Of a stretch of 46,132 nt of DNA, positions 33,944-43,776 are shown one piece after another (positions within the stretch are counted from its first letter, which is position 1; every line of letters starts with the position of its first letter). Below the pieces are notes generated by a model. It had not been told where the DNA came from and ran no database searches. It saw nothing but the letters and a program-made list of their open reading frames with translations. The stretch comes from Bryobacterales bacterium (GTDB taxonomy: Bacteria > Acidobacteriota > Terriglobia > Bryobacterales > Bryobacteraceae). The translations under genes and the position numbers were made by a program. The stretch spans positions 1-46,132 of the forward strand of contig JADZGD010000014.1 in assembly GCA_020854055.1 (NCBI GenBank), given 5' to 3'.

Positions 33944-36522
33944 TACCCTTTCAACTCCTTTTGCAATTCGGCCAGCAGGTTCAACGCCTCCACCGGGCGC
34001 AGGTTGTCCAGGTCGAGCGCCCGGATGCGGTCGGCGATCTGGCCGCCCACGGGCTCGAATAAGCGGATCTGCAGGGGCGAACCGTGGCGGCGGGATTTGG
34101 GCGTCAGCTCTTCAGATACCTCATGCTCGGTTTTCTCGTGTAGCGCCAGAATCTCCCGGGCACGCTCGATGACGCTCAGCGGCAGCGCTGCCAGCCGGGC
34201 GACTTCGATGCCGTAGCTGCGGTCGGCGGCGCCTGGCTCCACCTTGCGCAGGAAGATGATCTGGTCGCCCGCCTCCTTCACGCTTACATGAAGATTGCGC
34301 ACTCCCTCCAATTGTCCGGCCAATTCCGTGAGTTCATGGTAGTGGGTGGCGAACAGCGTCTTGGCGCGTGTTCTCTCGTGCAGATGTTCGATGACGGCCC
34401 AGGCCAGCGCGAGGCCGTCGTAGGTGGCTGTGCCGCGGCCGATCTCATCCAGAATCACCAGGCTCCGCGGCGTGGCGGTATTGAGGATGACCGCCGTCTC
34501 GGTCATCTCCACCATGAACGTGGAACGGCCGCGCGCCAGGTTATCGGCGGCGCCGATGCGGGTGAAGACGCGGTCCACCAGCGGCAGGATGGCTTCATCG
34601 GCCGGGACAAAGGAACCGGTTTGGGCCAGAATGACGATCAGCGCCGCCTGCCGTAGGTAGGTGGATTTGCCGCCCATATTCGGGCCGGTGATGACGGCGA
34701 TAAAACCGGATTGCGGATCGAGGAAGAGATCGTTTGGGATAAAGCGCACGGCATCGCGCTCGGTGAGCCGCTCGATAACCGGATGGCGTCCGGCGGCGAT
34801 GCGCATGGAGCCATCGGAGGAGAAGCGGGGGCGCGTGTAGCGGTTGGTTGCCGCCAGTTGGGCGAAGCAGGCCAACACGTCCAACTCGGCGATGGCCGCC
34901 GCCGTCCGGCGGATGCGCACCGCCTGGGCGGCGGCGTGGCCGCGAATTTCCGCAAAGAGCCGGCGCTCGAGTTCGAGGATTTTCTCCTCAGCCGCTAAAA
35001 TGCGCGTTTCCAGCTCCTTCAACTCCCCGGTGGTGAAACGCTCCGCATTGACCAGTGTCTGCTTGCGCTCGTAGCCGGCGGGCGCCAAGTGGAGATTGGC
35101 CTTGGAGATTTCAATGTAGTATCCGAAAACGTTATTGAAGCGGACTTTGAGGGACGCGATTCCTGAACGGGCGCGTTCACGCAACTCGATTCCGGCAATG
35201 TACTGCTTGCTGTTAAGGCGCAGATCGCGCAACTGATCCAACTCAGCATCGAAGCCCTGCCGGATGGTGTCGCCATCGCCCAGATGGAGCGGCGGCTCGT
35301 CGCTCAAGCCCGTGAGGATCCGGTCGCGGACATCGGCCAGCTCATCGAGGCCGCCGGCCAGCGACTGAAGCCGCCCGGCAGTGGCGGTGGCGGCCAGTGT
35401 CTTCAATGCCGGAATCTTCGCGAGCGAGTGGCCGATCGCCAGCAGTTCGCGTGGTCCCGCGCTGCCAAGTGTGATCCTGGCAAGCAATCGTTCCAGATCG
35501 AGAATTCCGGCCAGTGTCTTGCGCAGCTCAGACCGTCCGATGGTGTTGCGGGCAAGTTCGGCCACCGCATCCAGCCTCGCTTCGATTTCGGGTTGATCGA
35601 GAGAGGGGCTGAGCAGCCAGCGGCGCAGCAATCTTCCTCCCATGCCGGTGGCGGTCTCGTCGAGGATGCTGAGCAGCGTCGCCTCCTTCCCTTCCCCGGC
35701 AAAGACCGGCTCCACCAGTTCCAGGTTCCGAACCGTCACGCCGTCGAGGATCATGGCGCCGCAGCGGTCGTGGAACGAAGGCCGGTCAAGGTGCTCGAGC
35801 GCCGATTTCTGCGTCTCACGAACGTAATGCAGGAGCGCTCCGGCGGCGCGGGTGGCCAGAGGCTTGCCTTCCAGTCCACATCCATCCAGCGAGAGCAGAT
35901 GAAAGTGGGCGCACAAGGTACGCTCGGCATAATCGCGGGCGAAGGTCCAGTTTTCCACTTCGGTCCGCACGCCAGGCAACACGGGAGCGCCGGCAGTGAC
36001 CAGGACTTCGCGCGCGCGCAGATTCTCGATTGCCGGCCCGGCTTCGGCCGCATCCACTTCGGTAACTCGAAACTCTCCGGTGGAGACGTCGGCATGAGCC
36101 AATCCGGCGCGTGCCCCATCGAATACCACACTGGCGAGGTAATTATTTTCGTGGGAGCGAAGAACGGTGGAATCGGTAGCGGTGCCGGGAGTCACAACGC
36201 GCGTGATTTCGCGTTTAACCAGCTTTTTGGTAAGGCGCGGATCTTCCATCTGCTCACAGATGGCGACCCGGTAGCCTTTTTGGATCAACCTGGCCAGGTA
36301 GCTTTCAGCAGCATGGTAGGGCACGCCACACATCGGAATGGGCTGCCCCTTCTCCTTGTTCCGGGATGTGAGGGTAATTTCCAATTCGCGGGCCGCCGTC
36401 ACTGCGTCGTCGTAAAAGAGTTCGTAGAAATCGCCCAGGCGGAACAGAAGAAGGGCGTTGGGGACCTGCTGCTTGACGGCGTGATACTGCCGCATGAGCG
36501 GAGTGGAAGGTTCTCCGCTCAT
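33943..36522 (-). CDS. mutS: DNA mismatch repair protein MutS
   Basis: An 859-residue MutS1, full length. The mismatch-reading motif is in [19 protein letters not shown] (Phe-X-Glu, near residue 33). Then come the connector, lever and clamp domains, and the ATPase with [20 protein letters not shown] (Walker A), [20 protein letters not shown] (Walker B and signature) and [15 protein letters not shown]. The C-terminus ends in a short helix ([14 protein letters not shown]). MutL is not in the window. It follows gdhA by 37 bases and overlaps anmK by one. Confidence 0.97.
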   Translation of the reverse strand: MSGEPSTPLMRQYHAVKQQVPNALLLFRLGDFYELFYDDAVTAARELEITLTSRNKEKGQPIPMCGVPYHAAESYLARLIQKGYRVAICEQMEDPRLTKKLVKREITRVVTPGTATDSTVLRSHENNYLASVVFDGARAGLAHADVSTGEFRVTEVDAAEAGPAIENLRAREVLVTAGAPVLPGVRTEVENWTFARDYAERTLCAHFHLLSLDGCGLEGKPLATRAAGALLHYVRETQKSALEHLDRPSFHDRCGAMILDGVTVRNLELVEPVFAGEGKEATLLSILDETATGMGGRLLRRWLLSPSLDQPEIEARLDAVAELARNTIGRSELRKTLAGILDLERLLARITLGSAGPRELLAIGHSLAKIPALKTLAATATAGRLQSLAGGLDELADVRDRILTGLSDEPPLHLGDGDTIRQGFDAELDQLRDLRLNSKQYIAGIELRERARSGIASLKVRFNNVFGYYIEISKANLHLAPAGYERKQTLVNAERFTTGELKELETRILAAEEKILELERRLFAEIRGHAAAQAVRIRRTAAAIAELDVLACFAQLAATNRYTRPRFSSDGSMRIAAGRHPVIERLTERDAVRFIPNDLFLDPQSGFIAVITGPNMGGKSTYLRQAALIVILAQTGSFVPADEAILPLVDRVFTRIGAADNLARGRSTFMVEMTETAVILNTATPRSLVILDEIGRGTATYDGLALAWAVIEHLHERTRAKTLFATHYHELTELAGQLEGVRNLHVSVKEAGDQIIFLRKVEPGAADRSYGIEVARLAALPLSVIERAREILALHEKTEHEVSEELTPKSRRHGSPLQIRLFEPVGGQIADRIRALDLDNLRPVEALNLLAELQKELKG

Positions 36523-36559
36523 GCGGCACTCACCCGAATCGAGCGTGGCGCCAGCGGGC

Positions 36560-37834
36560 TCAGGCGTAAATCCCGCGCAGCTTCATTGCGAAGGAGACAC
36601 GGTCCAGGGCCAGCATATAAGCCGCGGTGCGGTTGTGCACACCGTGTTTTTCGGCATAGCCGACCACGTCGCGAAAGCTGTTGACCATAATCTCTTCGAG
36701 CCGGCCATTGACCAGTTGTTCGTTCCAGAAGAAGCCTTGGCGGTCCTGCACCCACTCAAAATAGGATACGGTGACTCCACCGGCATTTGCCAGGATGTCG
36801 GGAATAACAAAGATGCCCTTTTCGGCCAGAATCTTATCCGCTTCCGGAGTAGTCGGTCCGTTGGCGCCCTCACAGAGGATCTTTGCGCGCACGCGCGCGG
36901 CATTCTGAGATGTCAGCACATTCTCCCGGGCAGCCGGCACCAGGACATCGCAATCCAGAAAGAGTCCGTCTTGCTGGGGGACGTTCTCGCCACCCGTAAA
37001 GTCACGAATCGATCCGGTTTCGTTGCGGTGCGCGAGCAGGGCGGCGATGTCCAGCCCATGATCGTTGTAGACAGTGACGTCATATTCCACGATTGCGATG
37101 ATCCTGTAGCCAGCCTGCGCCATCAACCTGGCGGCCATACTGCCGACGTTACCGAATCCCTGAATCACCACCCGCGTATTGTGAGGTTCCAGGCCGAAGA
37201 GTTTGAGGGCCTGGCTGGTGACGATCTGGCAACCGCGTCCGGTCGCCTCGGTCCGGCCCCGGGAGCCGCCGAGATCAAGCGGCTTGCCAGTGACGACAGC
37301 AGTGACGGTGGAGCGCATGTGCATGGAGTAGGTATCCATGATCCAGGCCATGGTTTGCTGATTGGTGTTCATGTCCGGCGCGGGAACGTCTTTTTCCGGT
37401 CCGATGAACTCAATCAGCTCCGCGGTGTAGCGCCGCGTGATTCTCTCCAGTTCGCTCATCGACAGGAGGCGTGGATCGCAGACCACACCTCCCTTTCCGC
37501 CACCGAAAGGAATATTCACCACGGCGCATTTCCAGGTCATCCAGGAGGCCAGAGCCTTAACTTCGTCCAGAGTCACATCGGGCGCAAAGCGTACTCCGCC
37601 TTTGGCAGGCCCACGGGCCACTGAGTGCTGCACCCGGTAGCCGGTAAACACCTCCAATCGTCCATCGTCGAGTTGGACGGGGATGTGAACGGTCACCTCC
37701 CTGGCCGGCGAGCGCAGAATCTTGCGCATTCCGTCATCCAGGCCAAGGCGGGATGCGGCCTCATCGAAACGCGCTTCGGCCGCCAACCAGGGATTCATTT
37801 CATTTTCAAGGGAAGAACTCACTTCCGTAATCAT
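36560..37834 (-). CDS. gdhA: Glutamate dehydrogenase (Glu/Leu/Phe/Val family)
   Basis: About 424 residues. Visible are [19 protein letters not shown], the catalytic-Lys loop [38 protein letters not shown] and the nucleotide-binding [15 protein letters not shown] followed by IAIVEYDV. The length and sequence fit hexameric bacterial GDHs of about 420 residues. The acidic Glu after the Rossmann glycines suggests NAD preference (inference). The ATG at 37834 gives the usual N-terminus; an in-frame ATG at 37855 adds seven residues and covers the GGAGG that would serve the chosen start. It is the first gene of the leftward mutS-anmK run. Confidence 0.94.
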   Translation of the reverse strand: MITEVSSSLENEMNPWLAAEARFDEAASRLGLDDGMRKILRSPAREVTVHIPVQLDDGRLEVFTGYRVQHSVARGPAKGGVRFAPDVTLDEVKALASWMTWKCAVVNIPFGGGKGGVVCDPRLLSMSELERITRRYTAELIEFIGPEKDVPAPDMNTNQQTMAWIMDTYSMHMRSTVTAVVTGKPLDLGGSRGRTEATGRGCQIVTSQALKLFGLEPHNTRVVIQGFGNVGSMAARLMAQAGYRIIAIVEYDVTVYNDHGLDIAALLAHRNETGSIRDFTGGENVPQQDGLFLDCDVLVPAARENVLTSQNAARVRAKILCEGANGPTTPEADKILAEKGIFVIPDILANAGGVTVSYFEWVQDRQGFFWNEQLVNGRLEEIMVNSFRDVVGYAEKHGVHNRTAAYMLALDRVSFAMKLRGIYA

Positions 37835-38000
37835 CTGGGTCCTGAACCTCCGCATACATTATGCTCTCTTTTGCATACGAATCGACGTTTTGAAAATGAG
37901 TTGCAAGGTAACTCCAGCTAACGGCTTCTCACTTCCGCCCCGCGTCTTTCCAATGTCATACTTCAACTTCCAGACCGTGAGCAATCCTGAAAGGGAATCC

Positions 38001-38393
38001 GTGATCAACCAACGTACGCGCATTGTCAGTTTCCGCCTGTCTGAAGAGGAGTATCAAAGACTGTCCGAGACTTTCCCGCGCTACAACGCACGTAGCGTTT
38101 CCGACATGGTTCGCGAAGCGTTAGTGCGTTTGTCGAACAACAGCAGTGACTCCACCGCCGGCAGCGTCCAGGGTCTGCGCCGCCAGATCGGGCGCCTGGA
38201 GATGAAAGTGAAGCGCATGACAGCGATGCTGGAGCAAGCGCTCCGGCTGCAGCCATCCGGCAGGCGGGAAACCCCGCATTCCCAAACCAACGGTAAAATC
38301 GGAAGGTATGCCCTTTCCGGTTCATCGCATGCGTCGCCTTCGCGCGTCGGAAAGTCTGCGACGCGTGGTGCGCGAAACCAGGCTGTCGCCTGA
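38001..38393 (+). CDS. Ribbon-helix-helix DNA-binding protein
   Basis: About 130 residues. Residues 5-50 form a CopG/MetJ-type ribbon-helix-helix: [20 protein letters not shown] as strand and first helix, then [17 protein letters not shown] as second helix. A Leu/Met-rich coiled coil follows ([20 protein letters not shown]), then a basic disordered tail. The GTG at 38001 is preceded by AAGGGA with four bases between; an ATG at 37953 adds 16 residues and is possible. The last 86 bases overlap the start of hemB in another frame. It probably acts as a dimeric repressor; targets are unknown, and the divergent gdhA promoter region is an obvious candidate. Confidence 0.75.
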   Translation: MINQRTRIVSFRLSEEEYQRLSETFPRYNARSVSDMVREALVRLSNNSSDSTAGSVQGLRRQIGRLEMKVKRMTAMLEQALRLQPSGRRETPHSQTNGKIGRYALSGSSHASPSRVGKSATRGARNQAVA

Positions 38394-39279
38394 CGATTTC
38401 ATTCTGCCGTTATTTGTGTGCCCTGGCGAGGCGGTGCGCCGGGAAATCGGCGCGATGCCCGGCAACTATCAACTTTCGGTTGACCAAGCCGTAAAGGAGT
38501 GTGCCGGAGTTGCCGCGCTGGGCATCGGCGGCGTCATCTTTTTCGGCATTCCGGAATCAAAAGACGAATCGGCCTCCGGCGCCGCGGCGGACGATGGCGT
38601 CGTGCAGCAGGCGCTGCGCGCGGTCAAGCGCGAGGTACCCGGACTGCTTTTGATTACCGATGTCTGCAACTGCGAGTACACCAGCCATGGCCACTGCGGC
38701 AAGGTCGTGGACGGTGACGTGGACAATGACCTCACACTCACCTGGCTGGCGGCGACCGCCGTATCGCACGCCCGCGCCGGCGCCGATGTCATCGCTCCGT
38801 CTGACATGATGGACGGACGCGTTGCCGCCATCCGCCAAGCGTTGGATTCAGCGGGATTTCCCAACAAACCCATTTTGTCTTACGCCGCCAAGTATGCATC
38901 GGTATTTTACGGTCCTTTCCGCGAGGCGGCAGAATCCGCTCCGCAGTTTGGCGACCGCCGCAGCTATCAGATGGATCCTGCCAACGCGCGTGAGGCGATA
39001 CGCGAGATCGAACTGGACATCGCGGAGGGAGCGGACATGGTGATGGTAAAGCCGGCCATGCCGTACCTGGATATCATTCGGCAGGCTCGCGACCACTTTT
39101 CGCTGCCGCTTGGCGCTTACCAGGTGAGCGGCGAGTTCAGCATGATCATGGCGGCGGCGCAAAATGGCTGGATCGACCTGGACAGGGCGATAGTGGAATC
39201 GCTGACCTCGATCCGGAGGGCGGGGGCGGACTTCATCCTCACCTATTTCGCGCGGCGCGCCACCGAGTTGATCAGCTAA
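38308..39279 (+). CDS. hemB: Porphobilinogen synthase (delta-aminolevulinate dehydratase)
   Basis: A 323-residue HemB condensing two 5-aminolevulinates to porphobilinogen for haem and corrinoid synthesis. The zinc site [14 protein letters not shown] keeps all three Cys, so this is a Zn-dependent type. The Schiff-base lysines are in [18 protein letters not shown] and [34 protein letters not shown] and [10 protein letters not shown] are also family-typical. The N-terminus [20 protein letters not shown] matches other HemB starts, supporting the ATG at 38308 even though this overlaps the preceding gene; GGAAGG lies immediately before it. Confidence 0.96.
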   Translation: MPFPVHRMRRLRASESLRRVVRETRLSPDDFILPLFVCPGEAVRREIGAMPGNYQLSVDQAVKECAGVAALGIGGVIFFGIPESKDESASGAAADDGVVQQALRAVKREVPGLLLITDVCNCEYTSHGHCGKVVDGDVDNDLTLTWLAATAVSHARAGADVIAPSDMMDGRVAAIRQALDSAGFPNKPILSYAAKYASVFYGPFREAAESAPQFGDRRSYQMDPANAREAIREIELDIAEGADMVMVKPAMPYLDIIRQARDHFSLPLGAYQVSGEFSMIMAAAQNGWIDLDRAIVESLTSIRRAGADFILTYFARRATELIS

Positions 39280-39390
39280 CATCGTCCTGCGGCGCGATTT
39301 GGCGGGTGCCTCGCTCGAGTGCCGGTTTCTGCTAAGATTTGTCTTCTCTCAACAGGGTTCAGTACGGCCCTGTACAACCGAAGGAGGAGT

Positions 39391-40566
39391 ATGGCAACAA
39401 CGAGTCCAGCATTACAGAGAGGCCGGCCCGGACAACTGGTTTTGGCGGCCATCCTTGCAATTTTTGTATATGGTGTTATCGCCGCGATGCTGGGCACGAT
39501 TCTGCCGCGGCTTGGCGAGAAGTTCTACCTGACGCCGGCAGAGATGGGGAATATTGCGCTGGCGCAGGCGATCGGCCTGGTGATCGCATCGGTTTCCGTG
39601 GGACCGCTGATTGATAACAAAGGCAAGAAGACGGGACTGCTCATCGGCCTGGCCCTGATCGCCGCCGCGCTTTACGCCTTGCCGAACGCCAGTGGCTACG
39701 ACATGCTGATGGCGTACCTGCTACTACTGGGCCTCGGTGGCGGCATCATCGTGACCGCTGCCAACGCACTGGTCAGCGACATCAGCGAAGAGCGCAGGGC
39801 TTCTACCTTGAACCTGCTGAACGTGTTTTTTGGTCTGGGCGGATTGGCGACACCGTTCCTGGCGGCCAACCTGCTGGGCGGCGATGCAGTCAAGCTGTGC
39901 TACCTGGCCGCGATTCTGACCACCGGCACCTTACTGCTGCACATCTTCACTCCAATGCCGCCGCCGAGCGGCGAGCGGGGATTCAAGCTATCGGAGGCCG
40001 GACAACTGCTGAGCCGGCCATCGCTTTATCTGCTGTCCTTATTCCTGTTCCTGTACGTCACCTGCGAGTGCGGCGTGTGGAACTGGCTGGCCACTTATCT
40101 GATCAGCCGCGGCATCGTCGAAGCGACGGCGCTCAATATCCTGTCGCTCGGCTTCGCCCTCGGTCTGCTGTTGGGCCGCGTGGTGGTGTCGCGTATTCTG
40201 ATCAAAGTCGCGGCGCCGGCGGTTACTCTTGGAGCTGCGGCGCTGATGGCGATCACTACCTTCCTGATGCTGCAAACAGGCTCGCCCACCATGGCCTGGA
40301 TCGCGGTGTTCTGCGGCGGGCTGGCGATGGCGCCGGTGTTCCCCACCACGCTGGCGATGGTCGGTGATGCCTTCCCGAAGGGAACGGCTACGGCAATGGG
40401 AATTGTCATCACCTGCGGCTGGATAGGACTGGCGGTGAGTTCGCCGATCATCGGTGCAATTGCGCATCACACATCGCTACAGACCGCGCTGCTGGTGTTG
40501 CCCGCGGCGTCCGTGCTGATGATACTGGTGAACTTGGCCGTACGCCCGGCGTTGAGAAAGCACTGA
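39391..40566 (+). CDS. Major facilitator superfamily transporter
   Basis: A 391-residue, 12-helix MFS permease. The first half has LVLAAILAIFVYGVIAAMLG and GPLIDNKGKKTGLLIGLALI, the loop 2-3 signature in shortened form. A cytoplasmic loop of about 25 residues follows helix 6, and helix 7 carries LLSLFLFLYVTCECGVWNW. The pattern (FGLGGLATPFLAANLL and the ECGVWNWLATY stretch) is like the fucose/sugar porter group, so a sugar is the best guess. The ATG at 39391 has a strong AAGGAGG site; a frame from 39319 is less likely. It precedes an SDR gene by 15 bases. Confidence 0.88.
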   Translation: MATTSPALQRGRPGQLVLAAILAIFVYGVIAAMLGTILPRLGEKFYLTPAEMGNIALAQAIGLVIASVSVGPLIDNKGKKTGLLIGLALIAAALYALPNASGYDMLMAYLLLLGLGGGIIVTAANALVSDISEERRASTLNLLNVFFGLGGLATPFLAANLLGGDAVKLCYLAAILTTGTLLLHIFTPMPPPSGERGFKLSEAGQLLSRPSLYLLSLFLFLYVTCECGVWNWLATYLISRGIVEATALNILSLGFALGLLLGRVVVSRILIKVAAPAVTLGAAALMAITTFLMLQTGSPTMAWIAVFCGGLAMAPVFPTTLAMVGDAFPKGTATAMGIVITCGWIGLAVSSPIIGAIAHHTSLQTALLVLPAASVLMILVNLAVRPALRKH

Positions 40567-40581
40567 CGCGGCCCTTCGCGA

Positions 40582-41370
40582 ATGACCGGACCGCGGCAGT
40601 TGGCAGTAATCACTGGCGCCTCGAGCGGCATTGGCGCGACGTTCGCGCGCAAACTTGCTGAAAGAGGATATGACCTCGTTCTGATCGCCCGCCGTGGCGG
40701 CCGGCTGCAAGAGCTTGCGGCGGAAGTTGAAGCCAGGCACGGAATCCGCGCTCAAACGGTAGTGGCGGATCTGACGGTGGCCGAAGACCTCCAGCGGCTT
40801 TGTTCCCGCATGAACAGCGGCGAAGCGCCGGCGTTGTTGGTAAACAATGCCGGATTCGGCCTCCGTGGCGCTTTTGCCGTCAGCAGTCCGGAGACGCAGC
40901 GCAAAATGTACCTGCTGCATGTGGTGGCTACCTCCGCGCTCACCCGTGCCGTGCTTCCGGGCATGATGAAGCGTCAGTCGGGAGCGATCATCAATGTGTC
41001 GTCGGTGGCCGCCTTTGTCGTCGGGCCGGGGAATGTGAGTTACTGCGCCACAAAAGCCTGGATGAATAGTTTCACCGAAGGGCTGTGGGCGGAGATGAAG
41101 GCACTTGGTTCGCCGGTAATCGTACAGGCGCTGTGTCCGGGATTCACCTATTCGGAATTCCATGATGTGATGGGTGTCAGACGGGACAACCTGGGCCGAG
41201 GGATGTGGATGCCGCCGGATTTCGTGGTGTCGGAATCGCTGAAAGGCCTGGATCGCGGCGCACGGTTGGTGATCCCCGGTTGGCGCTATCGGCTGCTGGT
41301 GGCGCTGTTGAAGATCGCGCCCAAGGCGATCGTGCTGCGGGTAGTGGCGCGCAATTACAACCGCCTGTGA
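40582..41370 (+). CDS. Short-chain dehydrogenase/reductase (DltE/YqjQ-like)
   Basis: A 262-residue SDR: VITGASSGIGATFARKLAER (cofactor glycines), VLIARRGGRLQELAAEVE (Arg-Arg, suggesting NADP), LVNNAGFGLRGAF, the catalytic Ser in IINVSSVAAF and YCATKAW with Tyr/Lys. A hydrophobic C-terminal helix (RYRLLVALLKIAPKAIVLRV) suggests membrane association, common in the group that reduces acyl or lipid substrates. The gene follows the transporter by 15 bases and converges with the next gene, leaving 12 bases. Confidence 0.9.
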   Translation: MTGPRQLAVITGASSGIGATFARKLAERGYDLVLIARRGGRLQELAAEVEARHGIRAQTVVADLTVAEDLQRLCSRMNSGEAPALLVNNAGFGLRGAFAVSSPETQRKMYLLHVVATSALTRAVLPGMMKRQSGAIINVSSVAAFVVGPGNVSYCATKAWMNSFTEGLWAEMKALGSPVIVQALCPGFTYSEFHDVMGVRRDNLGRGMWMPPDFVVSESLKGLDRGARLVIPGWRYRLLVALLKIAPKAIVLRVVARNYNRL

Positions 41371-41382
41371 TGCTGATTCGGC

Positions 41383-42393
41383 CTACGTGGCATTGCGTGC
41401 GTATTCGGCCAGCGTCCGCACGTTCTCGTGGGGTGTATCCTTCACTACCTCGCAGCCGGCGCTGACGATGTAGCGCGAGCCCGCCTGGCGATGACATTCT
41501 GTTATGGCAGCGCGAACCTGACCCGCGCTGCCGTTGCGCAATACCTTTACCGGATCCAGATTCCCCAGCAGAACCTGCTGCTCACCCATCGCGGCGCGGG
41601 CGGAATCGAGCGGCGCCAGAAAATCCAGGTCGACAATCTCACAGCCGAGTTTGCCCATCCCGTCCAGGATTCGCTTCGTATTCCCACAAATGTGCAGGCG
41701 GGTGCGGCCACCGGCGGCCTGAATGGCCTGTACCAGCCGCATTTGGTATGGCCAGACCTGCTCGTAATAAGGACGAGGCCCGATGAGCGATGCCGCAGCG
41801 TCGCCGATTCCGATAATATCGGCTCCAGCTCGTAATTGCGCAATTGCGAACCCAATGGCGTTCTGCAGGGCCAGTTCGAACAGGTCCTTAACGAATGGCG
41901 GATCGTCGAACAGATCGAGCATCAGGGTGTTAATGCCTCTAAGATCGGCCGCCTCGGCACAGGGCCCTTCGACCCAGCCTTCGACGAGCCGGTCCCGGCC
42001 GCAACGCTCGCGCAACAGTTCAACGGCGGCGATGCGGTCGGACATCCGCTCTCCGCGGGATGGCTCGACGGGTTGAAGGCGATGTAGGATTGCCTTGTCG
42101 GTGAGCAGAGCCCGGCGCTCGATGATGGCCGGAGGCTGGTCGTCGAACCACTCGATCGCGGCGCCGAAGTCGGACGCCTCGCGCGCGGGATCGGAGATTG
42201 CCGAAACGAAGTCGAAGTCAAAAGCCTCCGCGGTGGCTGCCTGGGCGGTGGCGAGGACAGAGTGATCACGGGCATAATCGCCATACTTCACGCCGGTAAA
42301 AGTGGCGGCGAACATCATCGTGATCGGCATGAAGGCAAGGTGATCCGGAGTGCGCCCCTCGATCGTCGCCAGTATGCGTTCGCGGCCGGTCAT
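41383..42393 (-). CDS. Uroporphyrinogen decarboxylase-fold, MtaA-like methyltransferase
   Basis: A 336-residue TIM barrel of the URO-D superfamily. It carries LHICGNTKRILDGMGKLGCE, the His-X-Cys zinc-binding motif of MtaA/MtbA/CmuA-type corrinoid:thiol methyltransferases, and a further Cys in VSAGCEVVKDTP, the expected third ligand. True HemE lacks these and has other conserved residues. Other family features are MTGRERILATIEGRTPDHL and ADIIGIGDAAASLIGP. No corrinoid protein (B12-binding) or substrate methyltransferase is adjacent, so its partner is elsewhere or absent. The start overlaps the stop of the next upstream gene by four bases. Confidence 0.85.
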   Translation of the reverse strand: MTGRERILATIEGRTPDHLAFMPITMMFAATFTGVKYGDYARDHSVLATAQAATAEAFDFDFVSAISDPAREASDFGAAIEWFDDQPPAIIERRALLTDKAILHRLQPVEPSRGERMSDRIAAVELLRERCGRDRLVEGWVEGPCAEAADLRGINTLMLDLFDDPPFVKDLFELALQNAIGFAIAQLRAGADIIGIGDAAASLIGPRPYYEQVWPYQMRLVQAIQAAGGRTRLHICGNTKRILDGMGKLGCEIVDLDFLAPLDSARAAMGEQQVLLGNLDPVKVLRNGSAGQVRAAITECHRQAGSRYIVSAGCEVVKDTPHENVRTLAEYARNAT

Positions 42394-43058
42394 TTGTCCC
42401 TTCTCACTCCCTCTATAGCGATGTTACGCGTACTGGCAGGAACAGTTGCAGTCGCGCGGCGCCTGCGGGTAAACACCCGTGCCATGGTCCGGCGTCCAAA
42501 CGCCTTCAATTCGGGTCCAAACTCGGCGACGAAGCTGTCTTCCAGATGCGTCATGTATGTCCACGCCAGACGGCCGCCGATCCGGCCGGTCGTGAGGCCG
42601 TCATTGCGCCAGGCGGTGGTGGCAACATCACCGGCCAGGCTGCCGGTGAATCGGGATATCAGAAACGGTCTCGAACCGTCGGCGCTCCCCACCGACTGCC
42701 ACAGGACATGACGAAAGCGGCGCAAAAGCCCTGTTTCGCGCGAAGGACGATACCGTAGGTCCTCCCCGAGCGCGGCGGCGGTGAGAAAGCTGATCCCATT
42801 GCGGGCGATGCGCCTTCCCAGGCGGTCGGAATAGCGCTGCCCGAAGCCCGGTGCGCCTCTACCCCATTCACACGGTTCGCCGAGCACCTGGTCGAGAGAG
42901 GTGTCAACCGCCATGAACAGCAAACGTTCGGCGCCGAACGTCCGGCGGACAAATTCCCGCCGTTGCTGTTCGAACGAAGGCGCGGATCCGGAATCCTCGG
43001 CCAACGCCAGAAGCGGAAGACAGAGCAGACAGAGCAGCAAACTTACAGATACGATCAT
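42390..43058 (-). CDS. Secreted protein of unknown function
   Basis: A 222-residue protein with a strong signal peptide (MIVSVSLLLCLLCLPLLALA). The mature part is Arg-rich with segments GAPGFGQRYSDRLGRRIARN, LGEDLRYRPSRETGLLRRFR, SRFTGSLAGDVATTAWRNDG and a basic C-terminus. I have the impression of a family common in Acidobacteria with the GFGQRY-GRR-DLRY pattern, possibly envelope-associated, but no function is known to me. It overlaps the MtaA-like gene by four bases, so the two are probably coupled although their compartments differ. Its start lies in a 186-base divergent region with the DUF4252 gene in which I see no clear promoter. Confidence 0.75.
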   Translation of the reverse strand: MIVSVSLLLCLLCLPLLALAEDSGSAPSFEQQRREFVRRTFGAERLLFMAVDTSLDQVLGEPCEWGRGAPGFGQRYSDRLGRRIARNGISFLTAAALGEDLRYRPSRETGLLRRFRHVLWQSVGSADGSRPFLISRFTGSLAGDVATTAWRNDGLTTGRIGGRLAWTYMTHLEDSFVAEFGPELKAFGRRTMARVFTRRRRATATVPASTRNIAIEGVRRDK

Positions 43059-43244
43059 TTCAAATCCCCGCCAGCACTTCTGAACCTGCCAGCGAACCGG
43101 CAGTGATTATTGGGAAGCAGTATACAGGAATCCCGGCTCTGGCGGGTGGCTCGTCCGGGGAGATTTGTCTTCTGGCGAAGATCGCCGCATCTTTTGGGGC
43201 ACTTTTTCGGATTCCGCTCGTATTGAGTAGTGAAGGAGACAACG

Positions 43245-43736
43245 ATGAGCTTTCGCATTCTTATTCTGCTGTCATTCGCATTCACGCTTTACGGGCAGCA
43301 GATTCAACTCAATCTTGATCATTTGGCCAAGAAAGCCAGCAGAGTGGAGAACGTAAATATCGACGCTTCGACGATGAAGAGCGCCGGGTCGCTTCTGTCT
43401 GTAAGGGACAAGAGCGGACAGATCATGAAGATGATCAGCGGGCTCCAAGGCATCTGCGTTCGCAGTTTCCGATTCGAGAAGCCGGGGGCTTTCAGCGATA
43501 ACGACGTCGATCGTGTGCGGCGCCAACTGCGGGGCCACGGGTGGACGCAGATTGTTGGGTCAAACGACGAGAAGGCAGGAAAGATCGAGGAGGTGTACCT
43601 CCACTCGACGGATGGCAGACCCGACGGTCTGGTGGTGCTCGACGTGAAACCGACGCGGTTCGAGGCAGTCAACATTGTCGGCAGCCTCGATCCAAAAGCG
43701 CTCGGCGCAATCGGCGCGGAAGCGCAAAAACAGTAG
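43245..43736 (+). CDS. DUF4252-like secreted protein
   Basis: A 163-residue protein with a signal peptide (FRILILLSFAFTLYGQQ). The mature domain reads IQLNLDHLAKKASRVENVNI, LQGICVRSFRFEKPGAFSDN and DVDRVRRQLRGHGWTQIVG, ending in GSLDPKALGAI. This order fits DUF4252, found in Bacteroidetes and Acidobacteria often beside sigma-factor/anti-sigma genes; none is present here. The ATG at 43245 follows AAGGAGA at good spacing. Function unknown. Confidence 0.78.
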   Translation: MSFRILILLSFAFTLYGQQIQLNLDHLAKKASRVENVNIDASTMKSAGSLLSVRDKSGQIMKMISGLQGICVRSFRFEKPGAFSDNDVDRVRRQLRGHGWTQIVGSNDEKAGKIEEVYLHSTDGRPDGLVVLDVKPTRFEAVNIVGSLDPKALGAIGAEAQKQ

Positions 43737-43740
43737 GCGT

Positions 43741-43776
43741 ACGGCTGCGGCAGTCTTCAGCAACCGCCGCAGCCGT
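43741..43776. terminator. Perfect 11-bp hairpin at the convergent gene ends
   Basis: ACGGCTGCGGC (43741-43751) and GCCGCAGCCGT (43766-43776) are perfectly complementary around a 14-base loop. The right arm lies within the last codons of the radical SAM gene, encoding its Gly-Cys-Gly tail, and the loop contains that gene's stop codon. No U-run follows on either strand. Confidence 0.5.

Noticed and set aside
33305..34216. Rightward frame opposite anmK and the end of mutS
   Set aside because: It spans the junction of two conserved genes on the other strand and has no recognisable domain.
35284..36684. 466-codon rightward frame opposite mutS
   Set aside because: Antisense shadow; no ribosome binding site or family motif.
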